Source: Treponema bryantii NK4A124 (GTDB taxonomy: Bacteria; Spirochaetota; Spirochaetia; Treponematales; Treponemataceae). Taken from it: a stretch of DNA of 64,000 bases. The notes beneath the pieces are model-generated. The model had not been told where the DNA came from, searched no databases, and was given only the letters and a program-made list of their open reading frames with translations. Position 1 is the first letter of the stretch. Each line of letters opens with the position of its first letter. Position numbers and translations under genes: made by a program. Where the stretch lies: assembly GCF_000421345.1 (NCBI RefSeq), contig NZ_ATWV01000008.1, forward strand, positions 62,001 through 126,000. The letters are read 5' to 3'. Positions 26,370-34,804 of this stretch are shown here, in pieces.

Positions 26370-27551
26370 ATGAGTTTCAAAATTCAGACATTAAACAAAA
26401 TTGCGAGCGTGGGTCTCAACCAGCTCGACCGTGATAATTATGAAATCGCATCTGAAATCAATAATCCGGATGCTATTCTTGTTCGTTCTGCAGAAATGCA
26501 CGACATGCAGCTTTCTGACAATGTAAAGGCTGTAGCTCGTGCCGGTGCCGGAACTAACAATATTCCAATTCCAGAACTCACAGAAAAGGGCGTTGTTGTA
26601 TTCAACACTCCTGGTGCTAACGCTAACGCTGTAAAGGAGCTTGTTATTCTTGCACTCTTGCTTTCCAGCCGCCCTGTAATCGAAGCTAACAAGTGGGCAA
26701 ACGGCCTTGCCGGAAAGGGAGACGAAATCCCTGCCCTCGCAGAAAAAGGTAAGAGCCAGTTTGTTGGTCCTGAACTGATGGGTAAAACTCTCGGTGTAAT
26801 TGGTCTTGGTGCTATTGGTGCTATGGTTGCTAACCTCGCCCTCCACTTTGGTATGGACGTTTGGGGCTACGACCCATTCCTTTCTGTAAACGCAGCTCTT
26901 AAGCTTGATAAGAAAGTAAAGATTGCTGAGACTTTGGATTCACTTTATGCAAAGTGCGACTACATCACAATCCACGTTCCACAGACAGACGACACAAAGG
27001 GAATGATTAATGCATCTTCTATCAAAAACATGAAGGACGGAGTGCGCATTATCAACATTGCCCGCGGTGGTCTTGTAAACAATGCAGACATTCTTGCTGC
27101 CCTCGACAGCGGAAAAGTAAGCTGCCTCATCACAGACTTTGCCGCAGAAGAACTTTTGAATCATCCAAAGGTTGTTTGTATGCCTCACCTTGGAGCTTCA
27201 ACTCCGGAAGCAGAAGACAACTGTGCTATCATGGCAGCAGCTCAGCTTAAGGACTTCCTTGAAAATGGAAATATCGTAAACTCTGTAAACTTCCCTAAGA
27301 CAGTTACAGACAACCCAATTCCAAAGGGCGGAACACGTCTTTGCATCAGCCACAAAAACATTCCTGATACAATCTCTAAGTTCACAACAATCCTCGGTGA
27401 AGCAAAGCTCAACATCAGCTCCTTCATCAACCAGGCACGCGGCGACGTTGCATACAACATCATCGACGTAGACGGCGTTGTAACCGACGACATCATCGCA
27501 AAGCTTGCAGCTTGTGATACTGTAAACAGAGTTAGACCGATTTTCGGATAA
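26370..27551 (+). CDS. serA: D-3-phosphoglycerate dehydrogenase
   Basis: First enzyme of serine synthesis, 393 residues. NAD-binding GLGAIGAMVANLALHFGMDVWGYDPF, the catalytic Arg and Glu in NIARGGLV and TDFAAEELL, and His in CMPHLGAST are present. A C-terminal ACT domain (about 320-393) suggests feedback control by serine. SD GGAG. Operon with serC. Confidence 0.95.
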   Translation: MSFKIQTLNKIASVGLNQLDRDNYEIASEINNPDAILVRSAEMHDMQLSDNVKAVARAGAGTNNIPIPELTEKGVVVFNTPGANANAVKELVILALLLSSRPVIEANKWANGLAGKGDEIPALAEKGKSQFVGPELMGKTLGVIGLGAIGAMVANLALHFGMDVWGYDPFLSVNAALKLDKKVKIAETLDSLYAKCDYITIHVPQTDDTKGMINASSIKNMKDGVRIINIARGGLVNNADILAALDSGKVSCLITDFAAEELLNHPKVVCMPHLGASTPEAEDNCAIMAAAQLKDFLENGNIVNSVNFPKTVTDNPIPKGGTRLCISHKNIPDTISKFTTILGEAKLNISSFINQARGDVAYNIIDVDGVVTDDIIAKLAACDTVNRVRPIFG

Positions 27552-27553
27552 AA

Positions 27554-27581
27554 GATTCCCGGGTCAAGCCCGGGAATGACA
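27554..27581. repeat. Palindromic repeat, family A, half unit
   Basis: GATTCCCGGGTCAAGCCCGGGAATGACA, the CCCGGGTCAAGCCCGGG variant of the stem, just after the serA stop codon. The same variant is at 45700 and 61681. Confidence 0.75.
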
Positions 27582-27609
27582 GGTCAACAAAAAAGTCATA
27601 TAAAACCTA

Positions 27610-27642
27610 AACAGCAGAGTCACACGGCTCTGCTGTTTTTTT
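27610..27642 (+). terminator. Rho-independent terminator after serA
   Basis: Stem AACAGCAGAG / CTCTGCTGTT with an eight-base loop, then seven T. Confidence 0.88.
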
Positions 27643-27655
27643 ATTAAATTGATAA

Positions 27656-28096
27656 TTACACCAATCTACCATCAAAAGAAAAATCATGAACTTCGTTGAT
27701 AAAAACTTTTTTAAAATCTTCATGCAGGGGATTTAGAATCAAATTACACTCATGCTCATATTCATAAGGAAGAATAACTGAAGGAACTTTAAGCATGAGA
27801 CCAGACTTTTCTTTGAGCCACTTTGTACCGTATTCTATTTCTGTAGTATCAGAAGGAAGCTTTAAGATTTTCATTGAAAGAAAAGAATCTGGAACATAAA
27901 TAGAAGCATAAGCCATATTTACAGGTGGCATTGATTTGTCTGTATGAACAAGGATTTCCAGAGCAGCAAGAGACAAGGAAGATGAGGTGTATAAAGCAGG
28001 ATAGCCTTTTTCATTCCAGCGCCCGCCAAAAAGTTCTGCGCCTCGTCCTGACAAATCTTCTATACGTTCTTTTCGTGCGATTCTGAATACAATCAT
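27656..28096 (-). CDS. RES-domain toxin
   Basis: Protein of 146 residues of the RES family, which degrades NAD+ (MbcT, ParT relatives). Conserved Arg near the N terminus (FRIARKER), FGGRWNEKG near residue 24-32 and YTSSSLSLAALEILVH, where Tyr, Ser and Glu are the family residues. It overlaps the antitoxin gene in TCAT (ATGA). Cytoplasmic. Confidence 0.88.
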   Translation of the reverse strand: MIVFRIARKERIEDLSGRGAELFGGRWNEKGYPALYTSSSLSLAALEILVHTDKSMPPVNMAYASIYVPDSFLSMKILKLPSDTTEIEYGTKWLKEKSGLMLKVPSVILPYEYEHECNLILNPLHEDFKKVFINEVHDFSFDGRLV

Positions 28097-28485
28097 GAAA
28101 AAACACCGTATTCAATGCGGCCAAGAATATCCATAACTTCTTCTGCGCCAAAACGGGAACTCATTGCTTCTACAGGAGTTATCCCGTCAAGTACACTATT
28201 TGGAGATTTCAACCATTTTACAGCATTTTCCTGAGAGCCAAAAATCTCTTTTGCTTTTTCATAAGCCCTCATGAGAGAAATTGTTACTTCTGCCGCCTGC
28301 TGAGGAATATTCTGATCTGATTTGAGTCTGGAAAGTGTTCTGGCACTGGTACCTGCAATGCCAGCAAAATCTTTATCTGTGTATTTAAAGATTACATGAA
28401 TAAAACTGTTATATTCATTCTTAGGTACACCTTTTGATGCCATAATGCGACAATTTACAGGTGTGTATTGTTTTGTCTTTGTCAT
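28093..28485 (-). CDS. Xre/MbcA/ParS-type antitoxin (DUF2384)
   Basis: Antitoxin partner of the RES toxin, 130 residues. Helical N-terminal region with a degenerate Xre HTH (FAGIAGTSARTLSRLK) and a C-terminal MbcA/ParS domain (GSQENAVKWLKSPNSVLDGITPVE) that plugs the toxin active site. The start at 28485 follows GGGGGG in the SD position; the longer frame up to 28581 lacks one. Likely autorepressor of the pair. Confidence 0.87.
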   Translation of the reverse strand: MTKTKQYTPVNCRIMASKGVPKNEYNSFIHVIFKYTDKDFAGIAGTSARTLSRLKSDQNIPQQAAEVTISLMRAYEKAKEIFGSQENAVKWLKSPNSVLDGITPVEAMSSRFGAEEVMDILGRIEYGVFS

Positions 28486-28639
28486 ATGCACCCCCCAATT
28501 AAAAAGTGATTTTGAAACACAAGCCAACTGTCTCTTATCATAACGCCATTTGGCGCATATAAGCAAGTCTTTTTTATACATTGCTATACATTGCTATATC
28601 TCGTCAATTTTAATATATTTGCACTTCGCAGAATCATCA

Positions 28640-29803
28640 TTAGAATCTATACCAGGTCAAAAAGATTTTATGTTTGATGCTGAACTTTTCAGGGTATTTT
28701 TCTTCCAGCATGGTGCGGTGTTCTTTATCAAACTGAAGCAACTCTTCTTCATTCATACTGGCCATTACACCGCGACTTGCAAGCATTCGTCCATGCCAGC
28801 TTTGGCGGGTGAATGGAATCTCTGTAATGAAAGTTTCAAGCTGAGGTTCTTCAAAATAATGACGGCGTAAATCTTCAAGTGCACTTGCTGCCCCATGCCA
28901 GGATGGATTGATTTTTTTGATTAGTGCGTTGCTGTCCTGAGTTACAGGCTCTTCTTTCAAGTATGAAATATAAAGCTTTAAGAAAACCCCACCCTTTTTA
29001 ATGAGTGATTTTATTTTTGGAACTACAAGCTCAGGATTAAAATACCAGAAGCACTGGCAGGCTGTAATTGCATCAAAAGAATGCTCAGGAAAATTAAGTT
29101 CTTCTGCAGCCACTTTTTCATAATGAATGTTATCCAATCCTAACGAAAGGTTTCTTGCAATTTCAAGCTGCTCTTCCGAAATATCTGTTGCAGTTATATC
29201 AGCTCCATATTGATAGAGATTTCTTGGGAAGACTCCGGTGCCTGTTCCAAGATCCAGCCATTTTGTGCCGGCGTTTCCAATTCCAAGAGAATACAATTTA
29301 TCAAAAAGTGATTGCGGATAAATATCTCTGAAGCGGCCGTAGTATTCAGCAGTTTTTCCAAAATCAAAGACCTTGCCGTTATCAACTTGAATCTTATCCA
29401 GTCTGCCACTTTCTGCTTTGTATAAATCCTTGCTGCGGTACTTAATGTCATAAGGAACATAGCTAAGTATTGAAATATCTGATTTTTCATATTCCGCAGG
29501 ATTACATCCAAACTCTGTAAAGAAAGCCCGCTGAAATCCATCTGTACTGTCATAGCCCGCTTCAAGGGCCACATCAAGAACTTTCTTTTGTTCTTCCCTA
29601 AGCTTTCTTGCCGCTTCTGAAAGTCTTGCCCGACGGATATAATCTGCAATACTGATTCCGGCCGCTTCCTTAAAATTTCTGTAACACTGCCATTCAGACA
29701 AGCCCACCTGGACTGCAAGATTTTCCAGAGTTAATTTTTCATAAAGATGAGACAAAATAAATTTCTGAAGCTCATAAACTTTTTCTTCTTTTTCACTGAA
29801 CAT
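28640..29803 (-). CDS. AraC-type HTH fused to SAM-dependent methyltransferase
   Basis: 387 residues. Residues about 8-110 form an AraC double HTH (LENLAVQVGLSEWQCYRNFK, then VALEAGYDSTDGFQRAFFTEFGCNPAEY); about 150-387 form a class I methyltransferase with WLDLGTGTGVFPR as SAM loop and DAITACQCFWYF as motif IV. The fusion suggests a regulator that senses or modifies a ligand through the methyltransferase part. TATAAT at 29815-29810 stands six bases before the ATG with no SD, so the message is probably leaderless. Confidence 0.85.
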   Translation of the reverse strand: MFSEKEEKVYELQKFILSHLYEKLTLENLAVQVGLSEWQCYRNFKEAAGISIADYIRRARLSEAARKLREEQKKVLDVALEAGYDSTDGFQRAFFTEFGCNPAEYEKSDISILSYVPYDIKYRSKDLYKAESGRLDKIQVDNGKVFDFGKTAEYYGRFRDIYPQSLFDKLYSLGIGNAGTKWLDLGTGTGVFPRNLYQYGADITATDISEEQLEIARNLSLGLDNIHYEKVAAEELNFPEHSFDAITACQCFWYFNPELVVPKIKSLIKKGGVFLKLYISYLKEEPVTQDSNALIKKINPSWHGAASALEDLRRHYFEEPQLETFITEIPFTRQSWHGRMLASRGVMASMNEEELLQFDKEHRTMLEEKYPEKFSIKHKIFLTWYRF

Positions 29804-29905
29804 ATTTTTATTATATGTCTGATTGAAATGATTTTCTCGACTTTTTTTGCAAAGCAGAAACTTTTGTCTATCACTTACACCATCACCTGCATCGGCGTAG
29901 CATTC

Positions 29906-30382
29906 CTACTTTCCCGGATAAGAGATTTCATTACCCCAACTAACAATTGTTTCATAAAAATTCTGAACCTGAAGGAGACCGTAAGACCACAAGAATGCAC
30001 GGTCTTTTTCGCTGATTTCGTTCAAACTTTTCCAGACAACTTCTCTGAGAGGAGGATTGTCAGAGCCGGCTTCTTCGGGATCGTAACCTGTAATTGCCTG
30101 CTGATCTTCTGGAACTGCAACTTCAAAAGAATATTCTTTTCTTCCGTGAGAATAAATAACTGCAAGCGGCTTTACAATTGTGCCGTCCAGGCCGCACTCC
30201 TCTTTAAGCTCTCGAATGGCTGCCTGCTCGGGAGTCTCTCCTTCTTCTATGCCACCACCTGGCACCGAAAAGAATTCCTTGCCATTATTTTCATCTTTGT
30301 AACAGAGTCTTTCCATTAAGATTTTTCCATCGCGGATTACTATTGCGACGCTTCGATTTTTGTAATTTGGGTTTTCTTCCAT
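29906..30382 (-). CDS. NUDIX hydrolase
   Basis: 158 residues. The NUDIX box GGGIEEGETPEQAAIRELKEECGL is complete (GX5EX7REUXEEXGU). Substrate unknown; a nucleoside diphosphate derivative is the family rule. I start at ATG 30382, where the domain begins, since the frame upstream to 30586 runs through the promoter and two inverted repeats. TATACT ends seven bases before this ATG and there is no SD, so leaderless translation is likely. Confidence 0.83.
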   Translation of the reverse strand: MEENPNYKNRSVAIVIRDGKILMERLCYKDENNGKEFFSVPGGGIEEGETPEQAAIRELKEECGLDGTIVKPLAVIYSHGRKEYSFEVAVPEDQQAITGYDPEEAGSDNPPLREVVWKSLNEISEKDRAFLWSYGLLQVQNFYETIVSWGNEISYPGK

Positions 30383-30450
30383 TATTTCAGTATAAAGACT
30401 TTTCAGTATCTCGTATATGGAAAACTGAGTAGCATCTTTCTTTTCGGGAT

Positions 30451-30551
30451 TCCTACAAAATATGTAAAATTCCTTATTTTGTAGGATACATATCATTTTG
30501 TTCTTGCCAATATTACCTACAAAAATGCAGAAAATATTAGTTTTGTAGGTA
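30451..30551. promoter_or_regulatory. Two inverted repeats in the divergent NUDIX/GNAT promoter region
   Basis: TCCTACAAAATA (30451-30462) with its perfect complement at 30475-30486, and TACCTACAAAA (30514-30524) with its perfect complement at 30541-30551. All four arms share CCTACAAAA. The second ends where the -35 of the GNAT promoter should be, so this may be the binding site of a regulator acting on both genes. No regulator gene of its own is obvious. Confidence 0.65.
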
Positions 30552-30584
30552 TTTTTATCAATTCTTATATGATATAATGAAACC

Positions 30585-31154
30585 ATGAAAAACGTTTACG
30601 AAGAATGTCCAACCTTTGAAAGTGAAAAATGGCTTTTGCGCTTTGTGGAAAAATCTGATTCTGATAATTTGCTGCAGGTTTATAGCGACAAAAATGCACT
30701 CCCTTTTTTCAACAGTGACAATTGTGACGGCGATAATTTTTATTATCACACAAAAGAACTTATGAATAAGGCTATTAATTTCTGGCTTTATTCTTATAAA
30801 GAAAAATGGTTTGTCCGCTGGGCGATTATTGAAAAGTCGACAGGCAAGGTAATCGGTACAATTGAAATGTTCAAACGGCTTTCGGAAGATGCCTTTAATA
30901 AATCTGGAATTCTGCGACTTGATGTCGGCAGTTCTTATGAAAAAGCAGAGGTACTGAAAGAAATCATGTCACTGATAATTCCACATTCCTTTGAAATGTT
31001 TGATTGCAAACAGCTTGCTACAAAGATTCCTCTTTATGCAGTTGAAAGAGCCGTTGCCGCACAAGCCTTTGGTTTTGAAAAAACAGATAATCTGCTTGTC
31101 GCAAAAGATGGCGTTGCCTTTAACGGCTACTGGATTTATAAAAAGGAGAATTAA
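30585..31154 (+). CDS. GNAT family N-acetyltransferase
   Basis: 189 residues with the GNAT order of elements: LRFVEKSDSDNLLQVYSD (strand 1/helix 1), WAIIEKSTGKVIGTIEMF (strands 3-4) and a C-terminal AAQAFGFEKTDNLL. The acetyl-CoA loop is not a clean Q/RxxGxG/A. Substrate unknown. TATAAT at 30573-30578 lies six bases before the ATG without SD: probably leaderless. The methyltransferase gene follows after three bases. Confidence 0.78.
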   Translation: MKNVYEECPTFESEKWLLRFVEKSDSDNLLQVYSDKNALPFFNSDNCDGDNFYYHTKELMNKAINFWLYSYKEKWFVRWAIIEKSTGKVIGTIEMFKRLSEDAFNKSGILRLDVGSSYEKAEVLKEIMSLIIPHSFEMFDCKQLATKIPLYAVERAVAAQAFGFEKTDNLLVAKDGVAFNGYWIYKKEN

Positions 31155-31157
31155 AAA

Positions 31158-31916
31158 ATGGAATTCCGAAAAATTTTCGACACAATACCAGAACAGTTTG
31201 ATAAGTTCAGACCACGCTACAGTCAGGAACTTTTTGACAGTCTGATTGCTTATGCGAAAATCGGACCGGGTAAAAAAGTGCTGGAAATAGGACCAGGGAC
31301 CGGACAGGCAACCGAGCCGATTTTAAACACTGGCTGCGACTACAATGCAATTGAGCTGGGTGAACATCTTTATGCAAAAATGAAGGAAAAATACGGCGAC
31401 CGCCCAAACTTCCATATCGTAAATGATGATTTTATCACGCACGATTTTGAAGGGCAGAAGTTCGACCTGATTTATTCAGCTGCAACAATTCAGTGGATCC
31501 CGGAAGATATCGCCTTTTCAAAAACTTATGACCTTCTTGCTCCCGGCGGCACCCTTGCAATGCTGCTCACAAAGTCTGAATACAAAAGCACAAATCCGGC
31601 CCTTCACGATGATATTCAGAAAATCTATGATGAATACTTTAAACCAGAGACTCCCTATCCTCACCGTTCCTTCCATTACCAGAACGCTACAAACTACGGC
31701 TATGTAGATTTTGAAGAACGGGACTTTTACGGTAAACGCGAAATGACTGCTGACGAATATGTTGCCTTTAGCGGCACCCACTGTGACCATATGGTAATTG
31801 CCGAGCCTTACAAAACTAAGTTTTTTGAAGGCCTGCACAAGGCAGTGTTAGCCCATGATAACAAAATAATCTTTAATGACACTTATGTTATGTATCTGAC
31901 AAAAAAGCCCATTTAA
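31158..31916 (+). CDS. SAM-dependent methyltransferase, class I
   Basis: 252 residues. SAM loop VLEIGPGTGQATEPI near residue 40, acidic loop YNAIELGE, motif IV FDLIYSAATIQWIPED. Substrate unknown; the family includes ubiquinone/tocopherol-type and small-molecule methyltransferases. SD GGAG. Probably an operon with the GNAT gene, which would give a small modification unit. Confidence 0.83.
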   Translation: MEFRKIFDTIPEQFDKFRPRYSQELFDSLIAYAKIGPGKKVLEIGPGTGQATEPILNTGCDYNAIELGEHLYAKMKEKYGDRPNFHIVNDDFITHDFEGQKFDLIYSAATIQWIPEDIAFSKTYDLLAPGGTLAMLLTKSEYKSTNPALHDDIQKIYDEYFKPETPYPHRSFHYQNATNYGYVDFEERDFYGKREMTADEYVAFSGTHCDHMVIAEPYKTKFFEGLHKAVLAHDNKIIFNDTYVMYLTKKPI

Positions 31917-32444
31917 TTATCTTTCATCATTAACAATGTGAAGCACACCCTTGTTTTCTAAAATCTCATTCATGCGGGTGCGCAAAAATTCCGGGCGGAT
32001 GTCTGACTCTGGCAGCTTGTTCAGGGGAATCCAGTGAATGGACTCTTTTGCATTATCCCAGCCGATGCTGTTACACTTTGCATCTTTTTTGCCACGACTT
32101 TTCATAAGGTAATAAAACTCAATTACATGGCAGTGGAGAGGATCGTATCCCAGATTTTTTTCTTTAAAAAAGTTTTCGCAGATTACAGCAAGACGGTCAA
32201 CCTCGTAATCAACGCCAGTTTCTTCACGAACCTCGCGAACAATGCACTCCTCCGATTTTTCATTCATGTGCACGCCGCCGCCAACCGTATAAAAATATTT
32301 TGAAGTCTCGCTTTTCACAACAAGAAAGCAGCCGTCTTCAATTATGATTGCGCCGCTTCTGTAGCGGAACCAGTTATCATCTGCCATAAAACAGCAATCC
32401 GGGTAACCAATGCGGATATCTTTGATTTCTTTTTTATTTTCCAT
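31917..32444 (-). CDS. NUDIX hydrolase
   Basis: 175 residues; NUDIX box GGGVHMNEKSEECIVREVREETGV is complete. SD AAAGGA precedes ATG 32444, which I prefer to the far upstream start at 32726 because that would run through the divergent gene. It converges with the methyltransferase gene without a gap. Not closely similar to the other NUDIX protein here, so not a tandem duplicate. Confidence 0.82.
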   Translation of the reverse strand: MENKKEIKDIRIGYPDCCFMADDNWFRYRSGAIIIEDGCFLVVKSETSKYFYTVGGGVHMNEKSEECIVREVREETGVDYEVDRLAVICENFFKEKNLGYDPLHCHVIEFYYLMKSRGKKDAKCNSIGWDNAKESIHWIPLNKLPESDIRPEFLRTRMNEILENKGVLHIVNDER

Positions 32445-32520
32445 ATAAAATCCTTTTTTGATTCTAGCATAAAAAGCGGGTGAGATATATACTAAAATCA
32501 CAGACTTTGGAGACCCTCTT

Positions 32521-33663
32521 ATGAACAAACGACGACTTGGAAAAACAAACCTCATGGTAAGCGAAATTGGCTTTGGCGGTGAATGGCTGGAACGGCACGA
32601 ATTTGATGAATCTGTTGGCCTCATAAAATATGCACAGGAGCAAGGAATAAACATAATCGACTGCTGGATGCCAGACCCAAAATCCCGCGACATAATTGGA
32701 GAGGCAATAAAAGACTGCCGCGACAAATGGTATGTTCAGGGGCACGTCGGCTCCACCTGGCAGAACGGGCAGTATGTACGCACCCGCGATATGAAATTTG
32801 TAAAGCCTGCCTTTGAAGATTTGTTAGCCCGCCTTAAAACCGACTACATTGACCTTGGAATGATTCACTATATTGATTCGGAAGAAGACTGGAACAACAG
32901 TATGAACGGCCCCTTTATTGATTATGTAAAAGACCTTCATGAGCGCGGAGTAATCCGCCACATAGGACTCAGCACCCATAATCCTGTTATGGCGAAACGC
33001 GCAGTTCTTTCCGGCTTTGTAGAGATGATTCTATTCAGCATTAATCCGGCCTTTGACATGCAGCCTCCGAGCGAAGACCTTATGCAGATGTTCGGCTGGT
33101 ACGAGGACAACATGAAAGGCATTAATCCCGAGCGCGCTGAGCTCTACCGCCTTGCAGAAGAAAAAGATGTTGGCATAACCGTCATGAAGGGCTTTTTAGG
33201 CGGCAAGCTTTTTGATGCAGAAAATTCTCCTTTTGGAGTTGCATTTACTCCAGCCCAGTGCATTCATTATGCTTTAACCCGGCCTGCGGTAAGCTCCATT
33301 CTGTGCGGCTATGACACTACAGTCCAGATAGATCAGGCCGTAGCTTACGAAACCGCCAGCCCAGACGAAAAAGATTATGCCTCTGTAATTGCAAATGCTC
33401 CTTATCATTCCTATAAGGGGCAGTGCACTTACTGCGGTCACTGTAAGCCATGTCCGTCAAATATTGATATTGCCATGGTAAATAAATTTTACGACCTTGC
33501 AAAACAGCAGCCGACAGTTCCTCAAAGCATTCAGTCTCACTACGAGCTTATTCCCCACAAGGCCGCCGAGTGCATAGCCTGCCGAGCCTGCGAAAGCCGC
33601 TGCCCCTTTGAAGTAAAGATTGCAGACCGCATGAAAAAAGCGGCAGAGCTTTTTGGATGTTAG
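32521..33663 (+). CDS. Aldo/keto reductase with C-terminal [4Fe-4S] ferredoxin domain
   Basis: 380 residues. The TIM-barrel aldo/keto reductase part (1-280) has IIDCWMPDPKS near residue 46, ...IDLGMIHYID and GLSTHNP. The C-terminal part carries CTYCGHCKPC and CIACRACESRC, two 4Fe-4S sites. Such fusions occur in anaerobes and could pass electrons between NAD(P)H and ferredoxin or flavoprotein partners. SD GGAG. The catalytic Tyr of the AKR family is not evident (Trp in DCWMP), so classical hydride transfer is uncertain. Confidence 0.85.
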   Translation: MNKRRLGKTNLMVSEIGFGGEWLERHEFDESVGLIKYAQEQGINIIDCWMPDPKSRDIIGEAIKDCRDKWYVQGHVGSTWQNGQYVRTRDMKFVKPAFEDLLARLKTDYIDLGMIHYIDSEEDWNNSMNGPFIDYVKDLHERGVIRHIGLSTHNPVMAKRAVLSGFVEMILFSINPAFDMQPPSEDLMQMFGWYEDNMKGINPERAELYRLAEEKDVGITVMKGFLGGKLFDAENSPFGVAFTPAQCIHYALTRPAVSSILCGYDTTVQIDQAVAYETASPDEKDYASVIANAPYHSYKGQCTYCGHCKPCPSNIDIAMVNKFYDLAKQQPTVPQSIQSHYELIPHKAAECIACRACESRCPFEVKIADRMKKAAELFGC

Positions 33664-34406
33664 CCTTTACAAACATAGAACATATTCCGGTACAAAGGCA
33701 TTTTCAGCATTGATGTGTTCCAGAGTTTTTTGAACTCTTCCAGCGGAATTGTTCTATTGTAATAAACTGTTTCCCCGCTGGTTGGTGCTGTATCGAGGGC
33801 CGGCTCTATAGCCTTTCCATCTTTATCAACATTTACCCAACTCTGAATTGAATCTGCAAGGTAAAGCTTTTCTTCGTCATAACCTGTAACAGTTGCAAAA
33901 TGCAGGTAACTCTTATTTACAAAGGAGCGGATTACAACAATTACCGGCCGTCCTTTTTCAAGCTCATTCTGCAGGGCAGCAAAGTTTCCTGTACACGCTG
34001 TCATTTTGATTCCTCGCTTTTTGAAAAAGCCTGTGATTCCCTTTGGAAAAGCAAGTCCGCCCTTCATCTGAAAAGGCACTTCCTTAAAGGCTTCTTCGCC
34101 GCCAATCTGCACTCCACTATGACGAAGCACAAAAGCTGATGAAAAACCGGCACAGCCACCGCCCTGCTGAAACTCAAAATATGAGCCGGCAGGAGTCCTT
34201 ACTGTCTGGGCAGTCGGACTCACAAAATATTTTCCGCCCTTTGCATGACGTTCAAAGCGTGGCAGCAATGGCCCCATCAAAATGATATTTACGATATTTG
34301 TGATTATAAAAGCTGTAATACAAAATTTAACAAGTTCCCAAATAATTCTGCCGACCATAGCGCCTCCTTTTGCCTTACTTTTCGACTCTTTCTTTGCCTT
34401 TTTCAT
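33660..34406 (-). CDS. Membrane-anchored C39-like cysteine peptidase
   Basis: 248 residues. A Lys-rich start and one membrane segment (about 20-45) put the rest outside the cytoplasm. The domain has a papain-like triad: Cys in GGGCAGFSSAFVLRHSG, His in YLHFATVTGYD and Asp in LYLADS, as in the C39_2 family. The start is ATG 34406 because GGAGG lies five bases before it; the TTG at 34418 is inside that SD. It converges with the aldo/keto reductase gene by four bases. Target unknown; bacteriocin-type leader cleavage needs an ABC exporter, none is near. Confidence 0.75.
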   Translation of the reverse strand: MKKAKKESKSKAKGGAMVGRIIWELVKFCITAFIITNIVNIILMGPLLPRFERHAKGGKYFVSPTAQTVRTPAGSYFEFQQGGGCAGFSSAFVLRHSGVQIGGEEAFKEVPFQMKGGLAFPKGITGFFKKRGIKMTACTGNFAALQNELEKGRPVIVVIRSFVNKSYLHFATVTGYDEEKLYLADSIQSWVNVDKDGKAIEPALDTAPTSGETVYYNRTIPLEEFKKLWNTSMLKMPLYRNMFYVCKG

Positions 34407-34534
34407 ATTAGCCTCCAAAAGACCTGTTTTTCAAGTTACATTTGCATGATAAGGGCAATTTTTTGAGCGCACAAGGGGCTTTTTGGTAAGATGCAGATTT
34501 GCGGGGGTAAAGTATAAAAATCTAAGGGTAAAAA

Positions 34535-34804
34535 TTACTCCCCTAACTCTGCAATTTCCTGATCTATTGTTTTTTGGATTGCTTCGTCAAAGCCTGTAAG
34601 AGCCGCAAAGGGCAGGAAGATTTTTGCCCGCTGCGAAAGTGGCATGCGGTTAGGAAGAGAATCATAATTCCAGTCATAGTCGAGGATATCGGAATATTTT
34701 GAATCACTGTCATCCCGAAACGAAGCACTGTCATCCCGAACTTGATTCGGGATCTCATTCATAGATGCTGAAACAAGTTCAGCATGACGTTTGTCGTCTT
34801 TCAC
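34535..34804 (-). CDS. Small protein coupled to Y-family polymerase, with repeat-encoded insert
   Basis: 89 residues. The GTG start overlaps the polymerase stop in GTGA, so translation is coupled. The C-terminal 50 residues (SDILDYDWNYDSLPNRMPLSQRAKIFLPFAALTGFDEAI) look like a conserved family; the N-terminal ~35 (RHAELVSASMNEIPNQVRDD) are encoded by palindromic repeats of family A. Gene order polymerase then small protein recalls UmuC/YolD-like pairs, where the small protein helps the polymerase; that is inference from position. Confidence 0.7.
   Translation of the reverse strand: MKDDKRHAELVSASMNEIPNQVRDDSASFRDDSDSKYSDILDYDWNYDSLPNRMPLSQRAKIFLPFAALTGFDEAIQKTIDQEIAELGE
34707..34788. repeat. 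Palindromic repeat, family A, compound copy inside a CDS
   Basis: Three stems: a partial GTCATCCCGAAACGAAGCAC, then GTCATCCCGAACTTGATTCGGGAT, then GATGCTGAAACAAGTTCAGCATGAC. Translated in frame on the minus strand. Confidence 0.8.
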
